Positions 44,617 through 53,421 of a stretch of 64,000 nucleotides of DNA are shown here, in pieces. The notes under the pieces were generated by a model. That model saw nothing but the letters and a program-made list of their open reading frames with translations. It made no database searches and was not told the DNA's origin. How positions within the stretch are numbered: position 1 is the first letter of the stretch; every line of letters begins with the position of its first letter. Location of the stretch: assembly GCF_013433315.1 (NCBI RefSeq), contig NZ_WXVV01000002.1:248001-312000 (forward strand). Direction: 5' to 3'. The position numbers and the translations under genes are program-made. The DNA comes from Pseudomonas crudilactis. Its GTDB lineage: Bacteria > Pseudomonadota > Gammaproteobacteria > Pseudomonadales > Pseudomonadaceae.

Positions 44617-44814
44617 ATGCCGACCCCCGTGATTCTGTCCGGCGGCGCCGGCAGCCGTTTGTGGCCGGTGTCCCCTGAGTGCCATACCGCCCCGTTCACA
44701 AGCCTGTCCGCTGTGCCGTCGCCGCAAGGCAAGACGTACCAGTGCACGGCAGCGTTTCTGGCTGGTTGGGCCGACATCGTTCGCTTCGAAGACCCATACG
44801 GCAGGACGGTTTGA
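44617..44814 (+). pseudogene. wbpW: Internally deleted wbpW remnant (GDP-mannose pyrophosphorylase/PMI)
   Basis: A 65-codon frame that begins with the hallmark nucleotidyltransferase start PTPVILSGGAGSRLWPVS and ends with ADIVRFEDPYGRTV, which resembles the extreme C-terminus of the phosphomannose isomerase half of WbpW/AlgA (normally ~480 residues). Between them is about 30 residues of degraded N-terminal sequence: the HPKPF motif reads HTAPF and an expected Arg is Pro. It retains a GGAG ribosome site and stops exactly where wzm starts (TGAATG). It occupies wbpW's place between gmd and wzm. Product cannot be active. Confidence 0.8.
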
Positions 44815-45612
44815 ATGTTGCTTTCCCTGTACCGCTCGCTGCGCAGCTACCGTGGATTCATCCTCGGCAGCGTCAAGCGAGAGTTTCAAGCGCGGTATCG
44901 CAATTCGCTGTTCGGTGCGCTGTGGACTGTACTCAACCCGTTATCGATGATCGTTGTGTACACGGTGATCTTTTCCCAGATCATGCGCGCGCGTCTTCCG
45001 GGCGTGGACGATGGCCTGGCTTACAGCGTCTACCTGTGCGCCGGCCTGCTGACCTGGGGGCTATTCGCGGAAATCACGTCGCGCAGCCAGAGCATGTTTC
45101 TGGAAAATGCCAATCTGCTGAAGAAAATCAGCTTCCCGCGCATTTGCCTGCCGGTGATTGCCCTGCTCAATGCCGGGATCAACTTTGCAATCATTCTGGC
45201 GCTGTTTTTCGGCTTCCTGCTGCTCAGTGGGCGCCTGCCAGGCATGGCGCTGCTGGCGCTGATCCCGCTGCTGATCCTGCAGGTGATCTTTGCCGCCGGG
45301 CTGGGCATGTTGCTGGGCATCCTCAATGTGTTTTTCCGCGATGTCGGGCAGATGTTCGGCATCTGCCTGCAGTTCTGGTTCTGGCTGACACCGATTGTTT
45401 ACCCGCTGTCGATACTGCCGCCCGGCATCCAGCATCTGATCAGCCTCAATCCGATGACGGCGCTGATGAGCAGCTACCAGAACGTGTTCCTCTACAACCA
45501 ATGGCCCGACTGGTCCTCGCTCATGCCGTTGCTGATCATCGGCCTGCTGCTCTGCGCCCTGGCGTTACGGCTATTCCGTCAACGGGTCGGTGAAATGGTG
45601 GACGAACTCTAA
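44815..45612 (+). CDS. wzm: A-band polysaccharide ABC transporter permease Wzm
   Basis: A 265-residue inner-membrane protein with six segments, ABC-2 family (SVKREFQARYRNSLFGALWTVLNPLSMIVVYTVIF, then ANLLKKISFPRICLPVIALLN and DVGQMFGICLQFWFWLTPIVYPLS). It moves the undecaprenyl-linked D-rhamnan across the inner membrane with Wzt. ATG 44815 directly follows the wbpW-remnant stop; TAATG overlap with wzt. Confidence 0.92.
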   Translation: MLLSLYRSLRSYRGFILGSVKREFQARYRNSLFGALWTVLNPLSMIVVYTVIFSQIMRARLPGVDDGLAYSVYLCAGLLTWGLFAEITSRSQSMFLENANLLKKISFPRICLPVIALLNAGINFAIILALFFGFLLLSGRLPGMALLALIPLLILQVIFAAGLGMLLGILNVFFRDVGQMFGICLQFWFWLTPIVYPLSILPPGIQHLISLNPMTALMSSYQNVFLYNQWPDWSSLMPLLIIGLLLCALALRLFRQRVGEMVDEL

Positions 45613-46877
45613 TGGGCCACATACGCGTCAGTGGCCTGGCCAAGGCCTATAAACAGTATCCCAATCGCTGGAGCCGTCTGCTCGAATGGCTGCTGCCATT
45701 TTCCCGGCCCCGGCACCACTTGCACTGGATCCTGCAAGACGTCGATTTCGAGATTCAGCCTGGTGAGGCCGTGGGTATTGTCGGCGTCAACGGAGCCGGC
45801 AAGAGCACGCTATTGAAGATGATCACCGGCACGACTCAACCGACCCGCGGGCAGATCGAACTCCAGGGTCGGGTTGCCGCGCTGCTCGAACTGGGCATGG
45901 GTTTTCATCCCGACTTTACCGGACGCCAGAATGCTTTCATGGCCGGTCAGTTGTTGGGGATGCAGGTCGAGGAAATCGAGGCGCTGATGCCGCAAATCGA
46001 AAGCTTTGCCGAAATCGGCGAGGCCATCGATCAGCCGGTGCGCACTTATTCCAGCGGCATGCAAATGCGCCTGGCGTTCAGTGTCGCCACCGCACGTCGT
46101 CCGGACATTCTGATCGTCGACGAAGCGCTGTCAGTGGGCGATGCCTATTTCCAGCATAAAAGCTTCGAGCGCATTCGCGGCTTCCGAAAGGCCGGCACCA
46201 CCCTGTTGATCGTTTCCCATGACCGCTCGGCCATTCAGTCAATCTGCGACACCGCCATTCTTTTAGAGAACGGGCGTCTGGCCATGCGCGGCAAACCTGA
46301 AGAGGTCATGGATTACTACAACGCCATGCTCGCCCAGCGCGAAGGTCAGATCGTCCGCCAGGAAATGCTCGCCAACGGTCAGGTACAGACAATCTCCGGT
46401 ACGGGCGAAGCGGGAATCATCGACGTGCGTCTGCTCGATGCCCAGGGACGCAGCCTCGAAGTGGCGGAGGTCGGCCAGCCCGTGGTGCTGGAAGTACAGA
46501 CGCAAGTGCGCGAAGACATCGAACGGTTGATTCTCGGCTTCATGATCAAGGATCGTCTCGGTCAGGCGATTTACGGAATCAACACCCATCGCCTCGCCAA
46601 ACCGGTCATCGAGCTGAGTGCCGGTGAGCGCGTGACCTTCCGCTTCGCTTTCGATATGCGTTTGGGCAAGGGCAGCTATTCGGTGGCGCTGAGCCTGTCA
46701 CGTCTGGATTCGCACCTGGATCGCAATTTCGAGTGGCGCGACTACGGCTTGATCTTCCATGTCATCAACAACCGTCAGGAAGACTTCGTCGGATGTGCCT
46801 GGCTCCAGGCACACACCGAAATCATCCGCTCCAGCGAAACGCTTTTGCCCATCCCCGATAAGGAGATCTCGCGATGA
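45612..46877 (+). CDS. wzt: A-band polysaccharide ABC transporter ATPase Wzt
   Basis: A 421-residue ATPase. N-terminal nucleotide-binding domain: Walker A GVNGAGKST, YSSGMQMRLAFS signature, Walker B ILIVDEALSVGD, switch VSHDRS. The C-terminal ~170 residues form the Wzt_C carbohydrate-binding domain that in other systems recognises the terminating cap of the O-chain before export. This fits the cap-modifying enzymes in the divergent operon. ATGA overlap with wbpX. Confidence 0.92.
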   Translation: MGHIRVSGLAKAYKQYPNRWSRLLEWLLPFSRPRHHLHWILQDVDFEIQPGEAVGIVGVNGAGKSTLLKMITGTTQPTRGQIELQGRVAALLELGMGFHPDFTGRQNAFMAGQLLGMQVEEIEALMPQIESFAEIGEAIDQPVRTYSSGMQMRLAFSVATARRPDILIVDEALSVGDAYFQHKSFERIRGFRKAGTTLLIVSHDRSAIQSICDTAILLENGRLAMRGKPEEVMDYYNAMLAQREGQIVRQEMLANGQVQTISGTGEAGIIDVRLLDAQGRSLEVAEVGQPVVLEVQTQVREDIERLILGFMIKDRLGQAIYGINTHRLAKPVIELSAGERVTFRFAFDMRLGKGSYSVALSLSRLDSHLDRNFEWRDYGLIFHVINNRQEDFVGCAWLQAHTEIIRSSETLLPIPDKEISR

Positions 46878-48250
46878 CCCGAATGCTGGTGGAATGCACC
46901 TACGTTTTCGAACATCCCGCCGCCAACTCGGGCATCCAGCGCGTTGTACGCAACGTCATTCAGCAACTGCCGGCCACCGACGCAAACCTTGAATGCATCC
47001 CGGTGGTGATGATCGACGGCGGCCTCCATGAGGTCAAAAGTCTGGTGCCGCTGAAATCCATGAAGCTCAACTTGATGGGCCTGCGGGTGAAGCTGGAACA
47101 ATGGGCCAACACCTTTTGGTTGCGCCACCGTGCCCTGGAGCGACGTCGGCCGTTCAGCCAGTCGCATTTCAGCCGCCGGGTTTTGTATGTCTGCTGTCGG
47201 CTCGCGGCCTTCGCCTGCTTCAGCGCGCCGATGCGCCTGCTGGAACGAGCCCTCAAGGGCAAGCATATCCCCGAGCGCTGCGTACCGTTGCAACATCGGG
47301 CCGGCGATCAGCTGGTGCTGCTCGACTCGTCCTGGCACGCCAACTTTTTCCCCCTGGCCGAGCAACTCAAGCGGGACGGCGTCGGAATCGTTTCGGTGAT
47401 CTACGACTTGATCCCGCTGACCCACCCGCAGTTCTGCGACGCCGGGCTGGTCAAAGTGTTCAACGACTGGTTCGACTGGATCGCCCGTACCGCTGACGGT
47501 TATGTCGCCATTTCCACGACCATCCGCGACCAGGTACGCGAGGAGATGCTCCGCCGCATCGGCGCACAACAGGTCGCGCAGCGCTGGTTCGATTATTTCC
47601 ACCTTGGTTCGGAGCTGGATTTGAGCGACGCCGAGGCCGACGTCGATCGGGGCTTGTTGCAGATGTTCAAGATGCCGGATCCGGTGTTCCTGATGGTCAG
47701 CACCATCGAGCCGCGCAAAAACCACACCTACCTGCTGGATGCTCTCGAGCGTGCCTGGGCCAAGGGTTCCAAAGCGCGGTTATGCATCGTCGGCAAGATC
47801 GGCTGGAAGTGCGAAGCACTGATCGAACGTATTCGCCAACATCCCGAGCTGAACCGGCGCTTGTTCATGTACAACTCGCTTTCTGACAAAAGCCTCGAGC
47901 ATGCCTACTCACATGCGACGGCGCTGGTGTTCCCGTCCTACGTTGAAGGATTCGGCCTGCCGCTGGTGGAAGCGATGCAACGCGGGCTACCGGCGATGGC
48001 CAGTGATATCCCGGTGTTCCGCGAAATCGGCGGCGATTACATGGCGTATTTCGACCTGGCCACCCCGCAGAGCCTGACCGATCTGGTCGTTGACATGGAG
48101 CGCACCCAACGATTCCCCGCACCACTTGGCCTTGAACAATGGCGCTGGCTGAGTTGGCGTGAAGCGAGTGCGCAACTGGTCGAGCGCATCGAACGCAACC
48201 TGAACCCGTCGGTGGCTGCACCGCAGAGTCAACATGCGCATTGCTCTTAA
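46874..48250 (+). CDS. wbpX: A-band rhamnosyltransferase WbpX-like
   Basis: A 458-residue GT-B (GT4) glycosyltransferase. N-terminus MLVECTYVFEHPAANSGIQRVVRNVIQ; C-terminal EPRKNHTYLLDALERAW, RLFMYNSLSDKSLEHAYSHATALVFPSYVEGFGLPLVEAMQRG donor site. In P. aeruginosa WbpX adds D-rhamnose in assembling the A-band backbone; assignment rests on family and order. Its 3' end overlaps wbpY by 17 bases. Confidence 0.86.
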   Translation: MTRMLVECTYVFEHPAANSGIQRVVRNVIQQLPATDANLECIPVVMIDGGLHEVKSLVPLKSMKLNLMGLRVKLEQWANTFWLRHRALERRRPFSQSHFSRRVLYVCCRLAAFACFSAPMRLLERALKGKHIPERCVPLQHRAGDQLVLLDSSWHANFFPLAEQLKRDGVGIVSVIYDLIPLTHPQFCDAGLVKVFNDWFDWIARTADGYVAISTTIRDQVREEMLRRIGAQQVAQRWFDYFHLGSELDLSDAEADVDRGLLQMFKMPDPVFLMVSTIEPRKNHTYLLDALERAWAKGSKARLCIVGKIGWKCEALIERIRQHPELNRRLFMYNSLSDKSLEHAYSHATALVFPSYVEGFGLPLVEAMQRGLPAMASDIPVFREIGGDYMAYFDLATPQSLTDLVVDMERTQRFPAPLGLEQWRWLSWREASAQLVERIERNLNPSVAAPQSQHAHCS

Positions 48251-49364
48251 CGCGCGCATTCTCCAGGCGCCGCGCACTGGCATCGGCCACTACGTCGCCG
48301 AACTGGTCAACGCCTTGAGCCGCGAACCGGACGTCGAAGTGACGCTGTTTCACGGCTGGGGCTGGAGTTCAGTCCTGCCGGAGGCAGCCGTACCCGGTTA
48401 TTCGCGATTGACCCCCCTGCTGCGGCAGATTCCGGGTGCCTATCAGGCGCGGCGCTGGCTGGAACAGAAACGCTTTGATCAGGGGCGCGCGCAAGGCATC
48501 GACCTGTATCACGAGCCGAGCCTGTGGCCGCTGGCCTTTAACGGTCCGACAGTGATCACCCTGCACGACTTGACCCACCTGCATTTCCCCCAAACGCAGC
48601 CGTTGGCACGACTCAAGGAAATTGAGCGTCGGCTGGCTATCGGGATACAGCAGGCGCGACTGATTCTGACGGACTCACAGGCAATCGCCGATGAAGCCCA
48701 AACCTATTTCGGCCTACCCGCCGAGCGTTTCGTCGTGGCACCGCTGGGCGTCGCCGAGCGTTTCCATCCGCGCGAGGCGAGCGCGATCAGCGCAGTGCTC
48801 AAGGCGCATGCCGTCATGGCGCGCGAATATTTCCTGTGCGTCGGCACGCTCGAGCCGCGCAAGAACCTGAACCTGGCGTTACGCGCCCATGCGCTCCTGC
48901 CGGAGGCCATACGCGAGCGCTTTCCATTGCTGATCGTTGGCATGGCTGGTTGGCAGCGTGAGCAGTTCAGTGACGAGCTTCGTCAGGCATTGGCCAGTGG
49001 ACATGTCTGCCTGCTTGGCTATCTGCCCGACGAACAGGTAGCGCAATTACTGGCAGGCGCCCGGGCGCTGATTTTTCCTTCGCTGTACGAAGGCTTTGGC
49101 CTGCCAGTGCTGGAAGCGATGGCCAGTGGTACACCGGTGGTCATCACCCGCTCTTCGGCAATGCCGGAAGTAGCAGGTGCTGCCGGAAATTATATTGAAG
49201 CTGACGATGCACATGGCTTGCGCGATGCGATGAGCCATCTGATCGACGATCAAGCACATTGGCAAGCATGCCGAGAGGCCGGATTGCAGCAGTCACGGCT
49301 TTTTTCCTGGGAACGTTGTGCACAGGCCACGGCCGGTGCCTACCGCCAGGCCATGGGAGGTTGA
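48234..49364 (+). CDS. wbpY: A-band rhamnosyltransferase WbpY-like
   Basis: A 376-residue GT4 glycosyltransferase: MRIALNARILQAPRTGIGHYVAELVNAL, then EPRKNLNLALRAHALL, GYLPDEQVAQLLAGARALIFPSLYEGFGLPVLEAMASGTPVVITRSS. The tripartite WbpX/Y/Z set makes the alpha-linked D-rhamnose trisaccharide repeat. ATG 48234 lies inside the wbpX end; the wbpZ ATG follows its stop without a gap. Confidence 0.86.
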   Translation: MRIALNARILQAPRTGIGHYVAELVNALSREPDVEVTLFHGWGWSSVLPEAAVPGYSRLTPLLRQIPGAYQARRWLEQKRFDQGRAQGIDLYHEPSLWPLAFNGPTVITLHDLTHLHFPQTQPLARLKEIERRLAIGIQQARLILTDSQAIADEAQTYFGLPAERFVVAPLGVAERFHPREASAISAVLKAHAVMAREYFLCVGTLEPRKNLNLALRAHALLPEAIRERFPLLIVGMAGWQREQFSDELRQALASGHVCLLGYLPDEQVAQLLAGARALIFPSLYEGFGLPVLEAMASGTPVVITRSSAMPEVAGAAGNYIEADDAHGLRDAMSHLIDDQAHWQACREAGLQQSRLFSWERCAQATAGAYRQAMGG

Positions 49365-50495
49365 ATGCGAGTTCTTCATTTTTTCAAGACGTACCTGCCC
49401 GACTCGGTCGGCGGCATTGAGCAAGTGATCTTCCAACTGTGCGAAAGCGGCGCCCAGCATGGCATCGACGGCCAGGTGCTGACGCTCAGTGCTGACCCGA
49501 CACCGGCCATGGTGAAATTGGGTCAGCACGAAGTGCACCGGGCCAGACTCGACATCCAGTTCGCCTCCACCGGTTTTTCCTGGAGCGTATTCAAACAGTT
49601 CCGCGAGATGGCCGCCGAGGCTGATGTGGTCAATTACCACTTTCCGTGGCCGTTCATGGATCTGGTGCATTTCGCCAGCGCCATGAGCAAGCCAAGCGTG
49701 GTCACTTATCACTCCGACATCATCCGCCAAAAGCACCTGCTCAAACTCTACCGGCCGCTGATGAACCGCTTCCTCGCCAGTGCCGACCGCATTGTCGCCG
49801 CCTCGCCGAATTACCTGCATACCAGCGATGTGTTGCAGCAGTTCCAGGACAAGACCCGGGTGATCCCCTACGGTTTGAATAAAGCCGGTTACCCACAAGC
49901 CGATGGCGAAAGGCTGAGTCGCTGGCGCCGGCAGATTGGGGATAAGTTCTTTTTGTTTGTCGGCGTGATGCGCTATTACAAAGGCTTGCACATCCTGCTC
50001 GATGCCTTGAAGGAAGTGGACTATCCCGTTGTCATCGTCGGCGCCGGGCCGCTGGAGCGTGAACTGCACATGCAGGCTCAGGCGTTGGGCCTGCGCAACA
50101 TTCATTTCCTCGGTCGCCTGGGTGACGAAGACAAGGTCGCACTGCTGCAATTGAGCTATGCCATTGTCTTCCCTTCGCATTTGCGCTCGGAAGCGTTCGG
50201 CATTTCTTTGCTGGAAGGCGCTATGTACGGCAAACCGATGATTTCCAGCGAAATCGGCACCGGCACCAGTTACATCAATATCCATAACGAAACCGGACTG
50301 GTAGTGCCACCCAGTAATCCACAGGCGTTCCGCGAGGCGATGCGCACACTTTGGGAAGACCCGGTGCGTGCCGCCGCCATGGGAGTAAAAGCCGAAGCGC
50401 GTTACCGGCAGTTATTCACCGCCGACGACATGGGCCGCAAGTGGACAGAGCTGTATCAGGAACTGCTGGAAGAGAAATCGCTGTCCTACGCCTGA
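49365..50495 (+). CDS. wbpZ: A-band glycosyltransferase WbpZ-like
   Basis: A 376-residue GT4 enzyme: MRVLHFFKTYLPDSVGGIEQVIFQL, GVMRYYKGLHILLDAL, IVFPSHLRSEAFGISLLEGAMYGKPMISSEIGTGTSYI. In P. aeruginosa WbpZ transfers the first rhamnose to the lipid-linked primer. Last gene of the right-going operon; a large inverted repeat lies 22 bases after its stop. Confidence 0.86.
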   Translation: MRVLHFFKTYLPDSVGGIEQVIFQLCESGAQHGIDGQVLTLSADPTPAMVKLGQHEVHRARLDIQFASTGFSWSVFKQFREMAAEADVVNYHFPWPFMDLVHFASAMSKPSVVTYHSDIIRQKHLLKLYRPLMNRFLASADRIVAASPNYLHTSDVLQQFQDKTRVIPYGLNKAGYPQADGERLSRWRRQIGDKFFLFVGVMRYYKGLHILLDALKEVDYPVVIVGAGPLERELHMQAQALGLRNIHFLGRLGDEDKVALLQLSYAIVFPSHLRSEAFGISLLEGAMYGKPMISSEIGTGTSYINIHNETGLVVPPSNPQAFREAMRTLWEDPVRAAAMGVKAEARYRQLFTADDMGRKWTELYQELLEEKSLSYA

Positions 50496-50516
50496 GCGTG
50501 GGTTGAACCCCGATCC

Positions 50517-50604
50517 CCTGTAGGAGCTGCCGAAGGCTGCGATCTTTTGATTTTGATTTTTAAAAACAAGATCAAAAGATCGTAGCCTTCGGCAGCTCCT
50601 ACAC
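50517..50604. repeat. Long inverted repeat of a second intergenic family
   Basis: Arms of about 33 bases, TGTAGGAGCTGCCGAAGGCT... (50519-50551) and its near-perfect complement (50570-50602), around an A/T-rich loop of about 18 bases. One mismatch is visible (GCTGCGATC against GATCGTAGC). Unrelated in sequence to the REP family above. Placed between convergent wbpZ and the oxidoreductase gene, it could end both transcripts. Confidence 0.88.
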
Positions 50605-50613
50605 GGGTTCGGG

Positions 50614-52644
50614 TTACAGGTCTAAGATCAGCGGCTGATTGCTTTGCGCCGGAACTGCGCAACAAATCAGCACATGCCCCGCTTCCGGAATATCCGCCGG
50701 CGCCTGTGGATAATTCACCGCACCACTGACCAGCCGGGTCTTGCAAGTGCCGCACGAGCCACCGCGGCAACTGAACTCCGGGCGCAATCCGCGGCTTTCC
50801 GCCAGCTCCAGCAAACTGCCGCCATCGGGCTGCCAGCGCGCCTCTTTTGCCGAGCGCTCGAACACCACCGGCACCGAAGTGGTCGCTGCGGGCGGTTGCT
50901 CGATCACGATCGCATCCGGATCGGCCTGACGTTTCAGGGTCGACGGACCAAAGGTTTCCGCATGAATCTGCGCATCGCGCACATCCAGTTCGCGCAGGCT
51001 GTCGTACAGCCCTTGGGTAAAAGCACCGGGACCGCAAAGCACAAAGTCGAGCTGGTCGAAATCCTCGGCACCAAGCAGGTTCCTCAACACCGCGCCGTCG
51101 ATACGCCCACGCACATCGAAATCCTCGCCCTCTTGCAGATTGTCTTCCGGCTGGCTGAGCAGACGCAGGATTCGCACAGAATCGCCCGCCGTTTCGAGCA
51201 AACGATCCAGCTCCTGGCGAAACGGCTGGTCCGCCAGACTGCGCGAACTCTGCAGCAACAACGTCGGACGAATCCCCCGCGTGCGTAAGCCTTGATACAC
51301 CACCTCGCGCAGCATCGACAGCAACGGCGTGATGCCCACACCGGCGGCCAGCAGAACCAACGGTCGCTGCTCCAGCGGTGCCACGGTGAAATGCCCCTGC
51401 GGCGCCCGCGCCTCGAGCACATCGCCAACGCGGATCTGCTCATGCAGGTGCGACGAAATCAGCCCGTCGCGCTTGACGCTGATCCGGTAGAAACCATCCG
51501 ATGGCGCACTCGAAAGACTGTAGGTGCGGATATGCACCTCGCCATCGATCGTGAAACGCAGCGGCAAATGCTGGCCGGCGAGAAACACCGGCAAACCGGC
51601 GCCATCGGTTGGCTCCAGATAGATTGAACGGATGCTGCGACTTTCCGCCTCGATCCTCGCCACGCGCAACGGCCGCCATTGATTGCCCAGGGCCTGCGCC
51701 TGCAAACGCGCATCCGCCTCTGCCCAATTGCCGGTCAACAGACTGGTTGGCGACATGCCGTCGAAGCGCCAGCGCAACGCCAGGGCTGCGGGGCGTCGCA
51801 CCAGCTTCTCCACTTCAAATGTCCACAACCGCTCCGCACCTTGAAAGGCCTCGATCTGCGGGTCATCGAGAAGGATCTCGGTACGCCCGCTGAGTTGCAG
51901 CAGTTCGCCTGTGGAAAAGTCGATGAACAGCAAGCCCGCCTTGGGATTGAGCAACAGATTGCCGAGCGTGTTGAAGTGCAGATTGCCGGCGAAGTCGGGG
52001 ATGGTCAGACGATTGCCTTCCACCCGCACGAAACCAGCCTGGCCGCCACGGTGAGAAACATCCACCGCGCGCTCGCCTTCGACATCCACATAGCTGGCGA
52101 CAAAAAACGTATCGGCGCCAGCGATCAGCGCGATGGCCGCGTCATCGAGGCCGTTCAGATACTCAGCCGGGCGTGTCTGCGGATCCGTCAGCGGCACCCG
52201 CTGAAACTGGCGCAGTTGAATGTATTGCGGGCAGTTGCCGAAGGCCTGATCCACGCTCACGTCAAAACCATGAGCGTTCAGATTGCCGACATGACCATTG
52301 AGGCGATTGCGCCGGCGTGTGTGCAACTCGATGCCAAGCAACCCGATCGGTTCGCCGTTACGCAGTTGCGCCGGGTCATCGGCAGCAGGCTGGCTGGCGA
52401 AATGCAGATGTTCGGGATCCGGCGAATGGGCAAACCCCGGCGCGCCTTCGAGCACACTGGCCCACGGGCGCCCATCTGCATCAACTGCGCCGTACAACAT
52501 GAAGGGTAATTGCTGATAGAACTCGCGGTGCTGGTCCGGCATCCAGGTGCGAATCACCTTACGCCCGAAGGCTTCCATGCGTTCGGCAACCCCGACTTTC
52601 GCTTGCAGTTGTTGCTCGCCAGCGTGCCACGGTGAACGTTCCAT
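50614..52644 (-). CDS. PNPOx-like / ferredoxin-reductase / 2Fe-2S fusion oxidoreductase
   Basis: A 676-residue three-part protein. About residues 35-240: FMN-binding split-barrel (PNPOx-like) domain (FMLYGAVDADGRPWASVLEGAPGF, NTLGNLLLNPKAGLLFIDFSTG). About 320-560: ferredoxin-NADP reductase module with FAD motif RTYSLSSAP and NAD motif LLAAGVGITPLLSML. C-terminal plant-type 2Fe-2S ferredoxin (FSCRGGSCGTCKTRL ... LICCAV; four Cys ligands). Likely an NAD(P)H-driven electron-transfer enzyme, substrate unknown. ATG 52644 is preferred to GTG 52647. A GST gene lies 45 bases upstream. Confidence 0.85.
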   Translation of the reverse strand: MERSPWHAGEQQLQAKVGVAERMEAFGRKVIRTWMPDQHREFYQQLPFMLYGAVDADGRPWASVLEGAPGFAHSPDPEHLHFASQPAADDPAQLRNGEPIGLLGIELHTRRRNRLNGHVGNLNAHGFDVSVDQAFGNCPQYIQLRQFQRVPLTDPQTRPAEYLNGLDDAAIALIAGADTFFVASYVDVEGERAVDVSHRGGQAGFVRVEGNRLTIPDFAGNLHFNTLGNLLLNPKAGLLFIDFSTGELLQLSGRTEILLDDPQIEAFQGAERLWTFEVEKLVRRPAALALRWRFDGMSPTSLLTGNWAEADARLQAQALGNQWRPLRVARIEAESRSIRSIYLEPTDGAGLPVFLAGQHLPLRFTIDGEVHIRTYSLSSAPSDGFYRISVKRDGLISSHLHEQIRVGDVLEARAPQGHFTVAPLEQRPLVLLAAGVGITPLLSMLREVVYQGLRTRGIRPTLLLQSSRSLADQPFRQELDRLLETAGDSVRILRLLSQPEDNLQEGEDFDVRGRIDGAVLRNLLGAEDFDQLDFVLCGPGAFTQGLYDSLRELDVRDAQIHAETFGPSTLKRQADPDAIVIEQPPAATTSVPVVFERSAKEARWQPDGGSLLELAESRGLRPEFSCRGGSCGTCKTRLVSGAVNYPQAPADIPEAGHVLICCAVPAQSNQPLILDL
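50705..50713 (-). other. DnaA box (TTATCCACA) inside the fusion oxidoreductase gene
   Basis: Exact consensus 9-mer (TGTGGATAA on the + strand) within the ferredoxin-coding part. Confidence 0.45.
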
Positions 52645-52689
52645 CACGACCTCTCCCCTGCACCGTCGGCACAGTGTGGATTGCGAAAA

Positions 52690-53316
52690 TCAGGCGGTGG
52701 TTTGCAGACCGGCAATCGTGCGCGGCATGCCGACGAAACCAGGCAGGGCTTCGACGCGGGCCAGCCAGGCGCGGACATTGCCGTAGTCGTCCAGCGACAC
52801 GTTGCCTTCCGGTGCGTGGGCGATGTAACTGTAGGCCGAAACGTCGGCAATGCTCGGTTCGTCGCCAGCCAGATAAGGCGTTTTGCCCAACTCGATGTCC
52901 ATCACCTTGAGCAGGTTGTGCGCACGGGTGATCGCCTCTTCGGCATTCAGTTGTGCGCCGAACACTGTGACCAATCGCGCTGCAGCGGGTCCGAAGGCAA
53001 TCGGCCCGGCGGCGGCCGACAACCAGCGCTGTACCCGTGCGGCGCCGACAGGATCGGTTGGCAGCCAACGACCATGGCCGTATTTCTGCGCGAGATACAC
53101 CAGAATCGCGTTGGAATCGGCCAACACCACGCCGTCGTCATCAATGGCCGGTACCTGGCCGAAACTGTTGATCGCCAGATACGCCGGCTGCTTGTGCTCA
53201 CCGTTGGCCAGATCGACGAAGATCAACTCGGTCGGCAATTGCAGCAGGGACAACATCAGCTCGACACGGTGGGCGTGGCCGGAACGTGGAAAGTTGTAGA
53301 GTTTGATCGCTTGCAT
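52690..53316 (-). CDS. Glutathione S-transferase
   Basis: A 208-residue GST: thioredoxin-fold N-terminus ([50 protein letters not shown] with the Glu/Asp-Ser-x-Ala-Ile glutathione site) and a helical C-terminal domain ([14 protein letters not shown]). It precedes the fusion oxidoreductase by 45 bases and follows a LysR gene, suggesting a small detoxification operon. Confidence 0.88.
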   Translation of the reverse strand: MQAIKLYNFPRSGHAHRVELMLSLLQLPTELIFVDLANGEHKQPAYLAINSFGQVPAIDDDGVVLADSNAILVYLAQKYGHGRWLPTDPVGAARVQRWLSAAAGPIAFGPAAARLVTVFGAQLNAEEAITRAHNLLKVMDIELGKTPYLAGDEPSIADVSAYSYIAHAPEGNVSLDDYGNVRAWLARVEALPGFVGMPRTIAGLQTTA

Positions 53317-53421
53317 GGTCGACTCCGCTGAACAGTGGCGCCGCTGCGGGGATGAGAGCGCCGGTGAAGGACATCTTCCCCTGTTCGCGAAAACAACAGA
53401 ATCACCAGCAAACGCAATCGA

